A DNA stretch of 64,000 bases from an uncultured bacterium (GCA_900553895.1 USFB01000002.1:61211-125210), one strand, 5' to 3'; counted from the first letter of the stretch, positions 17,401-25,653 are shown. Made by a program: numbers and translations. The notes: generated from the letters alone by a model not told the origin.

Positions 17401-17511
17401 ATGGTCTTTGTCAATGATTAAAGAACCTAATTCTAAAACTTTCAAACCTTCTCTAGCACAATAACCAATACTAGACTTTCCCATATCAAACGCAAAAATT
17501 TTTTTCACCAT
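14428..17511 (-). CDS. cas9: Compact type II-C Cas9 (1027 aa)
   Basis: RNA-guided DNA endonuclease, at the small end of the family. RuvC-I is FAFDMGKSSIGY (Asp9). The arginine-rich bridge helix (NRDRRRVFKTLNAHKAR) follows. RuvC-II has Glu500 in VIFEFVRDD, HNH has Asp577-His578 in EIDHIYPRSRGG, and RuvC-III has HHALD (Asp728). All nuclease residues are present, so it should cut both strands. The remaining C-terminal part would hold the PAM-interacting domain; the PAM cannot be read here. ATG with GGGAG 9 nt upstream. Its promoter resembles the repeat promoter. The operon is convergent with array and tracrRNA. Confidence 0.97.
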   Translation of the reverse strand: MVKKIFAFDMGKSSIGYCAREGLKVLELGSLIIDKDHAEIVSNRDRRRVFKTLNAHKAREKFFNDLWKSCNLEPLEKEDKLFKKEFGKKDEETIYNSTLLRIALLQNIELEEWQIYKALHSAIQRRGYDTSLAWANANTDDEKENKKRTLEYTTNKENDELISQEEYKYPCYYDAKRLGLWEEENPKTLKTYVDVYNNDKIRTAGIVAPRNMVEKELKQLYINAQKQLPELNKYSADYFLYGVSEKAYATYLDSDYKKYRGTNWEWENGGVLGQKIPRFDNRIIAKCKLLPKRNVCKAETVENVSLVLLMKLKNLRFTDVLGEKSMLSAEAIKQIYENWQKKATKNDGSIKLDTTITKQEIEKVIGEKILEKFEPMKAKLSGRSSFCRRACKIMCKIILEGIENPATMDVGEFIDNIDVKNGITEKEIRTMLSKIGTWDNLYIPDNRYEMAEISSDEREKTDILIGNITNAIVRNRLQIFRDKILELKYKHGTPDEVIFEFVRDDNSLFGAKKTQEYISNINKNQKENEEIAQQLKDANCFSSKNLEKLKLLQKQGGHCIYSGRPIAISNLEECEIDHIYPRSRGGNDALSNKVLCYAIENQNKKEQTPYEWLHNNEHSWNEFVKRVTNKQEALGKIKVKLLISKPEDSEKLIKSYNGLAETAQIARVAQDITAFVFGWGLQLEGEKRRIFVNNGATTSAIRKTYRLNKLLGNDVKKNRQNDKHHALDAICISFSRGYKYNATTKRDEIEGLDIHDNEFRDLVKSSIDSLLPYPYSNDKPFKGNIKPLETIYGYRKLGEKTYITQRVDITSIEQKDKKIKSIIDEIIKNDLLAKLEDKMTSKEWANMLSKYVHPTKKTRVKKVLLVVSEGITNFDENGRARIGEFVDFGTKGTKHQFKHSKGHKGQILYYNEKNAIKVMPIYANQKLGEVKDKLEQMNCKLYKKGMMFYSGCLIKVDKEFEGTAYYTIADENGKEKQTPKKEILPAGIYKLRTLKSDGRVQLESSVGIEIWTNAKNLVDTDFKKLTK

Positions 17512-17531
17512 ATTACATAACTCCCTATTTT

Positions 17532-17560
17532 AACATAACATATTTGCACAATAAAAACAA
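17532..17560 (-). promoter_or_regulatory. Probable cas operon promoter
   Basis: Reading the minus strand: TTGTTT (17560-17555), 17-bp spacer, TGTTATGTT extended minus-10 (hexamer 17537-17532), about 20 bp before the cas9 start. The CAAATATGTTAT context is like the 3' end of the CRISPR repeat. Confidence 0.5.
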
Positions 17561-17663
17561 TTCATGCCTAAAATATCACAATTTGTTTGCATAAGATAAA
17601 TTTAAATCATTTTTTCAAGTAGTTTATTTTACTAAAAACATGTGCTAGAATATAAATAGAGCT

Positions 17664-18470
17664 ATGAAATCAGTAAAAGAAATATCAGTAGAATCTAAGA
17701 TTCTTAAAAGACTACAAAGTCACCCTCTATGTTTGGAACTTGCACATTACCTGTTTGAAGACGGAGAGCTTCAAGAAATGCAGGATTATGCTAACAATGT
17801 TTCAATCAAACGTTTGGGTTACAATGACCACGGACCTGTTCACATGCGACAGGTTGCAGCGAACTCTATCAAAATGTTAAACATTCTTCACGAATGTGGA
17901 ATCAAAACATCGCTTGAAAAAGAAGAAATCGGAACTTTTGAAGATAGTATGTGTGCCGTAATTTTAGCAGGTTTAATGCACGATTTAGGCATGATGATAG
18001 GACGTCAAGGTCACGAAGAAATGTCTGTAATTTTAGCAAAACCGCTTGTTGAAAGAGCTTTGATGCACATTTTGCCAAACGATTTACACAGACGTGTTGT
18101 TATTCGTTCACTTGTAATTGAAGCGATTATCGGTCACATGGCATCTCGAAAAATTCATTCTACAGAAGCGGGAATTATTCTTATTGCAGACGGATGTGAC
18201 ATGACAAAAGGCCGTGCGAGAATACCTCTTGCAATGAATACAACGCCAAAAGTCGGTGACATTCATAAATATTCTGCAAATGCTATTGATAGAATAAGAA
18301 TTCAACACGGAGAAAAGAAACCTATCAAAATTACTGTTGAAATGACAGGTGATGTAGGATTTTTCCAAATTGAAGAAGTTTTGTTTACAAAAATTGACTC
18401 AAGCCCTGCAAAACAATATGTTGAGCTTTATGCAGGTGTGGTTGGACAAGAACCTAAATGTTACTTGTAG
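17664..18470 (+). CDS. HD-domain metal-dependent phosphohydrolase
   Basis: 268 aa. The HD-superfamily metal site is visible as H in YNDHGPVHMRQV (about 54-60), HD in LAGLMHDLGM (about 106-107), a further His at IIGHMASRKIHS and Asp in ADGCDMTKGRARIP. This arrangement is a free-standing HD hydrolase of nucleotides or phosphoesters; the substrate is not predictable. It starts about 150 bp from the divergent cas9. That spacing alone does not make it part of the CRISPR locus, and the hinT-speE operon follows on the same strand. Confidence 0.8.
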   Translation: MKSVKEISVESKILKRLQSHPLCLELAHYLFEDGELQEMQDYANNVSIKRLGYNDHGPVHMRQVAANSIKMLNILHECGIKTSLEKEEIGTFEDSMCAVILAGLMHDLGMMIGRQGHEEMSVILAKPLVERALMHILPNDLHRRVVIRSLVIEAIIGHMASRKIHSTEAGIILIADGCDMTKGRARIPLAMNTTPKVGDIHKYSANAIDRIRIQHGEKKPIKITVEMTGDVGFFQIEEVLFTKIDSSPAKQYVELYAGVVGQEPKCYL

Positions 18471-18579
18471 TTTCTTGTTACTACAATCAAAATATTGATG
18501 ACTTCTATTTATAAGAGAACGCCTTAACTTATTGCAAACCATCTTCTTTTGAATTACCATAAAACAAAAGGAGTGGCTT

Positions 18580-18900
18580 ATGAGCGATTGTATTTTTTGT
18601 AAAATAATTAACGGGGATTTTAATACAGAATTCGTTCTCGAAAACGAATATGCCGTTGTTTTTAAAGACATTAACCCTAAAGCAGATACTCACTTGCTTG
18701 TTGTTCCAAGAAAACACGTTGAATCATTAAACGAGCTTGATGATGAAGTTTTATTGGGCAAATTAATGATGACAGTTAAGGAAGCTGCTAAAAAGGCAGG
18801 TCTAAAATCTTATAGAACGGTTATTAACACAGGAAAAGAGGCAGGACAGGAAGTTTTCCACCTGCATATACATATATTAGCGGGGAATATTAAACTATGA
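18580..18900 (+). CDS. hinT: HIT family purine-nucleotide hydrolase (HinT-like)
   Basis: 106 aa with the zinc-binding N-terminal CIFCKIINGD and the catalytic histidine triad HLHIHIL (about 96-102). HIT proteins hydrolyse adenosine phosphoramidates and acyl-adenylates in the cytosol. Perfect ribosome site (AAAAGGAG) 7 nt before the ATG. Its stop overlaps the ATG of speE (ATGA), so the two are translationally coupled. Confidence 0.93.
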   Translation: MSDCIFCKIINGDFNTEFVLENEYAVVFKDINPKADTHLLVVPRKHVESLNELDDEVLLGKLMMTVKEAAKKAGLKSYRTVINTGKEAGQEVFHLHIHILAGNIKL

Positions 18901-19733
18901 CACAATTCTACAAAGAAATTACACCATCAGGTTTTGGTATAGCAATTAAACAAAAAGAAGTTCTTTTTTCTGAACAGTCACCTTTTCAAAAAGTAGAAAT
19001 TATTGATTCAGATTCAACATTGGGTAAAATTCTTACTCTTGATGATTTAATGATGACAACCGAAGGTGATGAATTTCATTACCACGAAATGATTGCTCAT
19101 ATTCCAATGATGCACCACAAAGCACCTAAAACAGTTCTTGTAATCGGAGGTGGTGACGGTGGAACTGTTAGAGAAGTTCTAAAACATGATACCGTTGAAA
19201 AAGTTGTTTTGTGCGAAATTGATGGATTGGTAATTGAAGCTTGCAAAAAATACCTTCCAACAATTGCTTGCGAACTTGATAACCCAAAATGCGAAATTCT
19301 TGTAGAAGACGCTATTGAATATATTAAAGACAAAAAAGACATGTTTGATATTGTGCTAATTGACTCTACAGACCCAATGGGGCCTGGGGAAGGTTTGTTT
19401 ACGGAAGAATTTTATACAAACGTTAAGAATTCTATGAAAAAAGGTGGAATTATGTGCGCTCAATCAGAATCACCTTTTGTAAACAAAGAAGAAATCAAAA
19501 AAATGTATAATCTTCTTAAAAAAGTATTCCCAATTTGTTCAACATTTACATCAAACATTCCAACATACCCTGGTGGATATTGGGCTTGGGCATTTTGTTC
19601 AGAAGAAGTTGAACCGCTTTCTTATTGGGATGAAAGAAGAGGCGAAGCAATTACAAAAACTTGTAAGATTTATAACAAAGATTATCATAATGCAAGATTT
19701 GCATTGCCAAACTATTTAAAAGAATTGTTATAA
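18897..19733 (+). CDS. speE: Spermidine synthase (polyamine aminopropyltransferase)
   Basis: 278 aa. Rossmann methyltransferase-like fold with the decarboxy-SAM motif VLVIGGGDGGTVREVLKH (about 81-98), the DSTDPMGPGEGLF gate-keeping loop (about 156-168) and PTYPGGYWAWAF near the C-terminus, all hallmarks of putrescine aminopropyltransferases. It transfers aminopropyl groups to putrescine or a related diamine. Coupled to hinT, with a strong terminator downstream. The Orn/Lys/Arg decarboxylase at 21550 could supply the amine precursor. Confidence 0.94.
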   Translation: MTQFYKEITPSGFGIAIKQKEVLFSEQSPFQKVEIIDSDSTLGKILTLDDLMMTTEGDEFHYHEMIAHIPMMHHKAPKTVLVIGGGDGGTVREVLKHDTVEKVVLCEIDGLVIEACKKYLPTIACELDNPKCEILVEDAIEYIKDKKDMFDIVLIDSTDPMGPGEGLFTEEFYTNVKNSMKKGGIMCAQSESPFVNKEEIKKMYNLLKKVFPICSTFTSNIPTYPGGYWAWAFCSEEVEPLSYWDERRGEAITKTCKIYNKDYHNARFALPNYLKELL

Positions 19734-19745
19734 GAAATTTTTATA

Positions 19746-19782
19746 AAAAACGGGCGAAGAAAATTTTCTTCGCCCATTTTTT
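19746..19782 (+). terminator. Intrinsic terminator after speE
   Basis: GGGCGAAGAAAATTTTCTTC continuing to GCCC is a self-complementary hairpin (19752-19775) followed by TTTTTT. Confidence 0.92.
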
Positions 19783-19837
19783 CTCTGTAAAATTAAAATA
19801 GCTCATGCTAAAATAAAACTATCAAAAGGAGCTAAAA

Positions 19838-20581
19838 ATGAAAATAGCAGTTATTTCCGATATTCACGGCAACATGGAAGCTTTAGAAGCTGTTATGAGT
19901 GACATAGAAAAACAACAATGTGATAAAATCTTTGTGCTTGGCGATTATGCAATGGCGGGACCTGATCCGAACGGCACGGTTGAATATTTTATGGCTCGTA
20001 AAGATAATCCTAAATTTGAACTTATTCAAGGTAATACAGATTTGATGATTGCGGATTATTCGGACGGGCTTTATGCAAAATTAAAAGAAAAAGCTCCGGT
20101 TATGGCAGAGGCTTTAAAAAATGATGCAGAGCTTTTAAATCCCATAGAAAAAAGTTTTTTGAAGAATCTTCCTATTCAATTAGAAATTACAGAAGGCGGA
20201 GTTAAATTTTTATTGGTTCATGGTTCTCCAAGAAAAAATAATGAAGACATTTTGCCTGATACACCAATAGAAGAAGTTGAAAAAATGCTCGTAAATGTAG
20301 GTGCTGACGTTGTATTATGCGGTCACACACATTTGCCTTGCGGTTTCCAAACTTCTAAAAAGAAAACCGTAGTAAATGCAGGAAGTATTGGACGTCCGTT
20401 TACACCAGAACCTAAATCTTGCTATTTAACAATAATAGTAAATAATGGTGAGTGTCTATTTGAACATCATTTTGTAGAATATGATAAAGAAAGAGCTAGT
20501 GCAAAACTTAGAAAAAGGGAGTTTGAAGGTGCTGACAAGCTTGCAAATATGCTTCTTAATCCAAAGGTAAGGCATTTTTAA
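19838..20581 (+). CDS. Calcineurin-like metallophosphoesterase
   Basis: 247 aa. The five metallophosphoesterase blocks are visible: SDIHGN (8-13), LGDYAMAGPDP (34 on), QGNTD (about 66), VHGSPR (about 128) and GHTHLP (about 165). It is a YfcE/MJ0936-like cytosolic phosphodiesterase; the substrate is unknown. Ribosome site AAAAGGAG before ATG. ispE starts 2 bp after its stop, so the two form an operon, though no shared pathway is obvious. Confidence 0.87.
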   Translation: MKIAVISDIHGNMEALEAVMSDIEKQQCDKIFVLGDYAMAGPDPNGTVEYFMARKDNPKFELIQGNTDLMIADYSDGLYAKLKEKAPVMAEALKNDAELLNPIEKSFLKNLPIQLEITEGGVKFLLVHGSPRKNNEDILPDTPIEEVEKMLVNVGADVVLCGHTHLPCGFQTSKKKTVVNAGSIGRPFTPEPKSCYLTIIVNNGECLFEHHFVEYDKERASAKLRKREFEGADKLANMLLNPKVRHF

Positions 20582-20583
20582 TT

Positions 20584-21444
20584 ATGATAAAAGTTTCTTG
20601 TCCTGCAAAAATCAACTTGACTTTAGAAATAGTAAACAAACGTGAGGATGGTTTTCATAATATCAAAAGTATTATGCAAACAGTTAGTTTGTGTGATTAT
20701 CTTACAATTGATGCGCAAAAATCTGAAGCTACAAGTATTACTTTATCTGGTACAAGTGAAGAAATACCTTATAATGAAAAGAATTTAGTTTACAAAGCTG
20801 CAAAATTATTTTTGGAAAAAAGTGGCATTTCGGCACAGGTTAATATTTTTATAGAAAAAAATATCCCGATAGCTGCGGGACTTGCAGGCGGAAGTACAGA
20901 CGCAGCCGGCACGCTTTACGGCTTAAATGAAATATTTAATCACCCTTTCTGCAGAGAAGATTTGCATGAACTTTGCTCAAGTTTGGGATCGGATTTGAAT
21001 GTTTGCTTAGAAGGTGGAACTCTTTTGGCAACTTCAAGAGGCGAAGTTATCAAAAAAATTGATTGTGAAGCCAACTTTCCCGTTACATTGATTAAACCTA
21101 AAAATCTCGGGATTTCAGCAAAAGAAGCTTATACAAAATATGCGTTAAAGAAAGTTAAGCCGCAAAACAATATGACGGAAAAAATGATTGAAGCAATACA
21201 AAATCATTCTAATTTGCAAGAATTTTTATATAACGATTTAGAATATGCGATTTTTGATGATTATAAAGAATTGCAAATGATAAAAGAAAAATTACCGAAT
21301 TCTATAATGTCCGGCTCCGGTTCAACATATTTTATTTTGGGAAATCTGAAAGAAAATCCTTTTAATGATGATTATCAGGTATTGCAGAATTTACGGTTTG
21401 TAACTTCTGGCGTTTCTGTGACAGAACCAGCAGAAGTTTTATAA
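20584..21444 (+). CDS. ispE: 4-diphosphocytidyl-2-C-methyl-D-erythritol kinase
   Basis: 286 aa GHMP kinase of the MEP isoprenoid pathway; it phosphorylates CDP-methylerythritol at the 2-hydroxyl. The N-terminal VSCPAKINLTLEIVNKREDG and GHMP phosphate loop IPIAAGLAGGSTDAAGTLYG (about 95-114) are diagnostic; the third motif MSGSGSTYFIL is near 240. It follows the phosphoesterase gene with a 2-bp gap. Its presence shows isoprenoids are made by the non-mevalonate route. Confidence 0.95.
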   Translation: MIKVSCPAKINLTLEIVNKREDGFHNIKSIMQTVSLCDYLTIDAQKSEATSITLSGTSEEIPYNEKNLVYKAAKLFLEKSGISAQVNIFIEKNIPIAAGLAGGSTDAAGTLYGLNEIFNHPFCREDLHELCSSLGSDLNVCLEGGTLLATSRGEVIKKIDCEANFPVTLIKPKNLGISAKEAYTKYALKKVKPQNNMTEKMIEAIQNHSNLQEFLYNDLEYAIFDDYKELQMIKEKLPNSIMSGSGSTYFILGNLKENPFNDDYQVLQNLRFVTSGVSVTEPAEVL

Positions 21445-21549
21445 AAAATTAAATGTCATAAAAATTAACATTTTTCTCTTTGTTTAGCAAAAATAAAATT
21501 TTTCAGGTATTATGTATTAAGTGTCAATATCAATCAAAGGGAAAAATTA

Positions 21550-22995
21550 GTGGTAAAAGATTTAAAAAATATAAAAAGTGAGATAAAAGAAAAAGAAGTA
21601 ATAAAAATCAAAGCGCCGATTGTTGATGCGCTTAAAAATGCTTATGACAATCCGACTTATCAATTTCATATTCCTGGACATACAAAAGGAAAAGCTATTT
21701 TTAAGGATTTTAGAAAACTTATTGGTGACAAAGCTTTAAATGTTGATACCACTGATGAATTCGATAATCTTGGAACACTTCATCCTGCTACAGGACCGAT
21801 TAAAGAAGCTCAAGAGTTGGCAGCACAAGCTTTTGGCGCAAGAAAAACTTTCTTCTTGTTAAACGGTTCTACTGCGGGAAACTTGGCTTTGGCAATGGCT
21901 TTAACAAAAAAAGGACAAAAAATCATTGTCAACAGAAATTGCCACCGCTCAATCTTAACAGGATTGATTATTTCAGGCGCAGAACCTATTTGGGTTTGCC
22001 CGAACAAAATTGACGATTGGTCAGTTTGGGGAAATATTGATGCACAAAAAATTGAAGAATTAATCAAAAACAACGATGATGTTTCTATGGTTTGGATTAC
22101 AAATCCGACTTATGAAGGCGTTGTTTCTGATATTAAATCAATAAGCGCAGTTTGCAAAAAATATGGAATTCCGCTTATTGTAGACGAAGCTCACGGCTGT
22201 CTGTGGAATTTTAATAAACATCTTCCTGAAACGGCACTTAAACTAGGTGCAGACGCAGTTGTTCATTCTTTGCATAAAACCGGTGGAAGTATGAGTCAAA
22301 GCTCAATGCTTCATATATCTAAAGACTCTTGTCTTGATGATGCGGCAGTAGAAAAAGCTTTGAAACTTTTGCACACAACAAGCCCTTCTTTAATGCTATT
22401 GGCAAGTCTTGACGCAGCTAGAGCTAATTTACAGTCAAAAGCCGGTCAAAAACTTTTGGATAGAGCTGTTAAAAATGCAAAATATTTGAGAACAAGACTT
22501 GATGCGATTCCAAATTTACACCAACTTAAAGGCGATTTTGGCTATAAAACTGATGTAACAAAAGTATTTATCAGAATTGACGGACTTTCAGGAAAAAGAT
22601 TGGAGTCAATTTTAGAAATTGATTTTGGAATTGAAGTTGAATCAGCTTCCGACATTGGCGTTTTGATTTTATGCAACATTGGCAATAAACGTTCTGATTT
22701 CAAATATTTAGCAGACGCTTTAGAAAAAATTGCATCAACACATTATCAAGATATTTATTATTTGGAAAACCGCAAACACATGCCACTTCTTGAACCTCAA
22801 ATCAAGATGAGTTTAAGAGAGGCTTTTTATGCTGAAAAAGAAACCATTTCAAAATCAGAAGCAATTGGAAGGATTTCAGCAGAGGTTGTTGCAGAATGTC
22901 CTCCGGGGATTTCTATTCTACTTCCCGGAGAGTTAATAACAGAAGAACATTTGCCATACTTGAATGACTATGAAACATTAGAAGTAGTAAAATAA
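21550..22995 (+). CDS. Orn/Lys/Arg-type PLP decarboxylase
   Basis: 481 aa, fold-type I PLP enzyme of the SpeA/CadA/YaaO class. Landmarks are FHIPGHTKGKAI near 40, TFFLLNGSTAGNLALAMAL (about 100), VDEAHG (aspartate that holds the PLP ring nitrogen, about 213), and the PLP-lysine motif HSLHKTGGSMSQSS (about 238). The C-terminal half has the class-specific SILLPGE segment. GTG start with AAAGGG 8 nt upstream. Members decarboxylate arginine, lysine or ornithine. With speE nearby, arginine decarboxylation into polyamines is plausible, but the substrate is not fixed by sequence. Confidence 0.88.
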   Translation: MVKDLKNIKSEIKEKEVIKIKAPIVDALKNAYDNPTYQFHIPGHTKGKAIFKDFRKLIGDKALNVDTTDEFDNLGTLHPATGPIKEAQELAAQAFGARKTFFLLNGSTAGNLALAMALTKKGQKIIVNRNCHRSILTGLIISGAEPIWVCPNKIDDWSVWGNIDAQKIEELIKNNDDVSMVWITNPTYEGVVSDIKSISAVCKKYGIPLIVDEAHGCLWNFNKHLPETALKLGADAVVHSLHKTGGSMSQSSMLHISKDSCLDDAAVEKALKLLHTTSPSLMLLASLDAARANLQSKAGQKLLDRAVKNAKYLRTRLDAIPNLHQLKGDFGYKTDVTKVFIRIDGLSGKRLESILEIDFGIEVESASDIGVLILCNIGNKRSDFKYLADALEKIASTHYQDIYYLENRKHMPLLEPQIKMSLREAFYAEKETISKSEAIGRISAEVVAECPPGISILLPGELITEEHLPYLNDYETLEVVK

Positions 22996-23039
22996 TATTG
23001 ATTAACAAAGAAGAGTTGGCTTTATAGAAAGGGAAAAAT

Positions 23040-23564
23040 ATGAAAGTACAAAATATCCAAAGCCAAAATACAAGTTTTAATGGGTTAATTATGCCTAAAA
23101 AAATGACTTTTTACCGTCCGGCATGGGGTAGAGAGGTTTTAAGCAGAGAAGATGTTCTTGCTAATAAATCAATAAAAGAAAATGCTGAAAAGTTTGATGT
23201 AGTTATAAAAAAACAAAAAACTTCTAAGAGAAGAAGTTTAAGTGAAATTGAAGTTTCAAGAATTTTAACAGGTGGAACTGGAATTGGTGCTCTTGCTGGT
23301 TTAGCAATTGCCTTTGTTGAAGGTGTTGTTAATCCTGCAGCTTTTCTAGTCGCTACTTTTGGTGGTGCAATGTTTGGACTAAGTATGGGCTGGTTAACCG
23401 CAAATTGTATGGACGACTTCGGATTAACCCCAAAGCAACACAAGTATAAACTTCAAGTTGGCAAAAATTATAACGAAAAAACCGGAACATTTGCCGGACC
23501 AATTCATCAACAATATCCTATTGAAACAGCAAGAGATATAAGAAAGATTGATTTAGGTAAATAA
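23040..23564 (+). CDS. Unknown protein with glycine-rich membrane hairpin
   Basis: 174 aa, no family recognised. The N-terminus NIQSQNTSFNGLIMP carries the F-x-G motif seen in several unknowns here. A basic stretch (KKQKTSKRRS) precedes two glycine-rich hydrophobic segments (about 78-98 and 102-122), suggesting a membrane hairpin. Good ribosome site (AAAGGG). The next two genes follow at 15 bp and with 1-nt overlap, so they form an operon of unknowns. Confidence 0.7.
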   Translation: MKVQNIQSQNTSFNGLIMPKKMTFYRPAWGREVLSREDVLANKSIKENAEKFDVVIKKQKTSKRRSLSEIEVSRILTGGTGIGALAGLAIAFVEGVVNPAAFLVATFGGAMFGLSMGWLTANCMDDFGLTPKQHKYKLQVGKNYNEKTGTFAGPIHQQYPIETARDIRKIDLGK

Positions 23565-23579
23565 AGGTATAAAAACACG

Positions 23580-23891
23580 ATGTTAATTTCAAAAGTAGAG
23601 AATAATAATCCGAATTTTGGCGCAAAATTTTATCATTATCCGAATGCCTATAATCACCCAGATATAGCGAAAGGTTTTGAAGAAGCTACAAAAGAATATC
23701 CGGATATGGTTTTATTGCAAGATTACATTTCTTATTTTGACAACGACCAATTCTATTTATTAAAAAAAGGTGAGGTGTTGGGTTTTGATACCATGGCTTT
23801 GACCAAATACAGACGTTATTTTTCAAATGATGATATTGTAGATAAATTGGTTGGACTTTTTCATAAAATGTTGGGAAATAAAGTTAAATAA
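23580..23891 (+). CDS. Unknown small protein with F-x-A N-terminal motif
   Basis: 103 aa, soluble. The N-terminus NNNPNFGAKFYHYP again shows the aromatic-x-small motif followed by basic residues. The rest is mixed alpha/beta with many Tyr and Asp and no known motif. Second gene of a three-gene unit; its stop codon overlaps the next start. Confidence 0.65.
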   Translation: MLISKVENNNPNFGAKFYHYPNAYNHPDIAKGFEEATKEYPDMVLLQDYISYFDNDQFYLLKKGEVLGFDTMALTKYRRYFSNDDIVDKLVGLFHKMLGNKVK

Positions 23892-24316
23892 TGGCGCGTA
23901 AGAAATACCAAAATAAAACTATCCATTTTGTTATAACCTTTTTGCTTATGGCAACAGGAATTTATTATTTTGGCTTAAGTTATGTCCCTAAAAAGCTTTA
24001 TGAAACCCAAAAGATGAAACCAAACCAAGTAGAAATATATTATGAGAATGAGTGGTGTACTCCTGATTTTGGGCGCAAGGAAGTTATTTTATGGGATATG
24101 ACAAGGGTTGATTGCATGACCAAAGATTATGCTATCGAATTTGATTTTGCCAAAAAGTGGGCAGAATCAATCGGACAAGCCCTATATTATTCAAAACTAA
24201 CAGGTAAAGCTCCTGCTGTAGTCTTAATATTAACAAGCCCAACTGATTACAGATATGTTAAAAGAATCGAACGCCTTGATAACGGTATAAAAGTATTTTT
24301 AATTCAAGCGTTTTAA
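23891..24316 (+). CDS. Membrane-anchored protein with possible PD-(D/E)XK/RecB-like nuclease core
   Basis: 141 aa. A single N-terminal membrane helix (about 11-30) is followed by a compact domain with a nuclease-like order: Asp in TRVDCMTKDY, then AIEFDFAKKW (Glu-x-Asp with lysines two turns on), then IGQALYY (a RecB-family Q-x-x-Y helix) and VVLIL strand. This pattern resembles PD-(D/E)XK proteins that bear the motif RVD...AIE.DFA.KW.EAIGQ. The call is from pattern only. A membrane-tethered nuclease outside the cytosol would be unusual. Overlaps the previous gene by one base. Confidence 0.55.
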   Translation: MARKKYQNKTIHFVITFLLMATGIYYFGLSYVPKKLYETQKMKPNQVEIYYENEWCTPDFGRKEVILWDMTRVDCMTKDYAIEFDFAKKWAESIGQALYYSKLTGKAPAVVLILTSPTDYRYVKRIERLDNGIKVFLIQAF

Positions 24317-24322
24317 CATAAT

Positions 24323-25051
24323 CTATTTATTTTCTATCTTTACATAAATCGGATGATACGTAAGCGTTGGAATACCTGAGCAAAAATTATTATATCCGTT
24401 TTCAAACTTTTGCATATCCGTTTTTGTCCAAGAAACCATCTCTAATGCATTAACACCTGTTGATTTTATGTGTTTTAAGATATCTTTTGGTGTTTTAAAT
24501 GCCATAACGTGCATTTCTTGCTCAACGACACTTTTATAACCGTTTATAATTTCCTGCAACTCATTTGCCGAATAGTAAGGCAAAGTTTTGCCCAATACAA
24601 AATTCACCTCTCTAAAATTTTCAGGTCCAAAGGTTGAAAACAGTAAAACTCCATCATCATTAAGTTTTGAAATAAGCAGTTTTATAAAACTTTCCAAGTT
24701 TTCAACCCATTGAAAAACCGCATTAGAAATTATTAAATCATACTTTTTATCACTGTTTTCAACAGCTTTTTCAATATCCGCAGGAATAAAATTAATTTTT
24801 GGGTTAATTTCTTTCACATATTTTTCGCAAGATTCAACAATATCGTTTGCGGTATAAGTTTTAAAACTAAATTTTTCATTCACAAGTTGTGTCAAAAATC
24901 CTGTTCCACAACCGATTTCCAAAATATCATTAAAATCTTTCCTATCTAAAAACGACAAAAGTCTTTCAGCCATTTTCTTTTGAATTTTTGCGTTGTCATT
25001 GTAAGTATCGAGATTTTTAGCAAATCTTTTTTGAATCAAATCCTTGTTCAT
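24323..25051 (-). CDS. bioC: Malonyl-ACP O-methyltransferase BioC
   Basis: 242 aa class I SAM methyltransferase. The N-terminal IQKRFAKNLDTYNDNAKIQK is the BioC substrate-recognition helix, motif I is ILEIGCGTGFLT (about 43-54), and ISNAVFQWVENLESF is the characteristic post-motif II segment. BioC methylates malonyl-ACP to start pimelate synthesis for biotin. The upstream gene is a BioG-type esterase with a 4-nt overlap, the enzyme that removes this methyl group later, so function and context agree. Convergent with 23891 with only 6 bp between. Confidence 0.9.
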   Translation of the reverse strand: MNKDLIQKRFAKNLDTYNDNAKIQKKMAERLLSFLDRKDFNDILEIGCGTGFLTQLVNEKFSFKTYTANDIVESCEKYVKEINPKINFIPADIEKAVENSDKKYDLIISNAVFQWVENLESFIKLLISKLNDDGVLLFSTFGPENFREVNFVLGKTLPYYSANELQEIINGYKSVVEQEMHVMAFKTPKDILKHIKSTGVNALEMVSWTKTDMQKFENGYNNFCSGIPTLTYHPIYVKIENK

Positions 25052-25653
25052 AAAAGTTCACTCCACTTGCTGAACAATTTGAACGGACAATGACCGCTTT
25101 TTAGATTCGCTTCTTTTTTCCAAAAAGCTTCTTGATTTTTTGTAGGAATAATTTTGTCTAAATCGCTTATTATAACACGATTATACTTAAAATCCATATT
25201 TGCTTGATAATTCTTTAGAGCTGAAAGTTCTGATTTTTGGTTTTCAAATTCTCTTAAAACATTCGGTAAATCTTCTGGATTAGAAAACATATTATTGATA
25301 AATTTTTCTCTGCCTTTTGGACTAAAACCTTTTATTGTCAAATCATAAATTCTTGTCGGAATTCCAAATTCATTGTCTATAGGTTTAAGTGTACCATTGA
25401 CTGCAGTTTTGCTAATATAATCAATGTCAAACAAAGTCGCACACATAACTCCCATTGACCAAGCAACAAGATATTTTTTTGCATAACCTTCGATTACACT
25501 CCAATCAAACTCAAGATTGTTATAATCATAAATCATAATAACGTCGAAGTTTTCAGGATTTAAGTGCGAAACAACACTTTCATCCATTCCCCAACCGTTA
25601 AAAAACAATATCAACTCTTCGTTATTCTTTTTGTTCAGCCACTTATATTTCAT
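25048..25653 (-). CDS. bioG: Pimeloyl-ACP methyl ester esterase BioG (DUF452)
   Basis: 201 aa alpha/beta hydrolase of the DUF452/BioG family. It has the oxyanion segment LILFFNGWGMDE (about 15-26), the nucleophile Ser in VAWSMGVMCA (about 70), and the late catalytic His in LKSGHCPF (about 189). It hydrolyses pimeloyl-ACP methyl ester to close the BioC cycle of fatty-acid-like elongation. First gene of the bioG-bioC pair. The rest of biotin synthesis is not in the window. Confidence 0.88.
   Translation of the reverse strand: MKYKWLNKKNNEELILFFNGWGMDESVVSHLNPENFDVIMIYDYNNLEFDWSVIEGYAKKYLVAWSMGVMCATLFDIDYISKTAVNGTLKPIDNEFGIPTRIYDLTIKGFSPKGREKFINNMFSNPEDLPNVLREFENQKSELSALKNYQANMDFKYNRVIISDLDKIIPTKNQEAFWKKEANLKSGHCPFKLFSKWSELL

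Noticed and set aside
17664..18470. HD-domain protein as a CRISPR accessory nuclease (Cas3-HD type)
   Set aside because: It is divergent from cas9, in front of hinT-speE, and has a free-standing hydrolase layout; type II systems do not use an HD nuclease.
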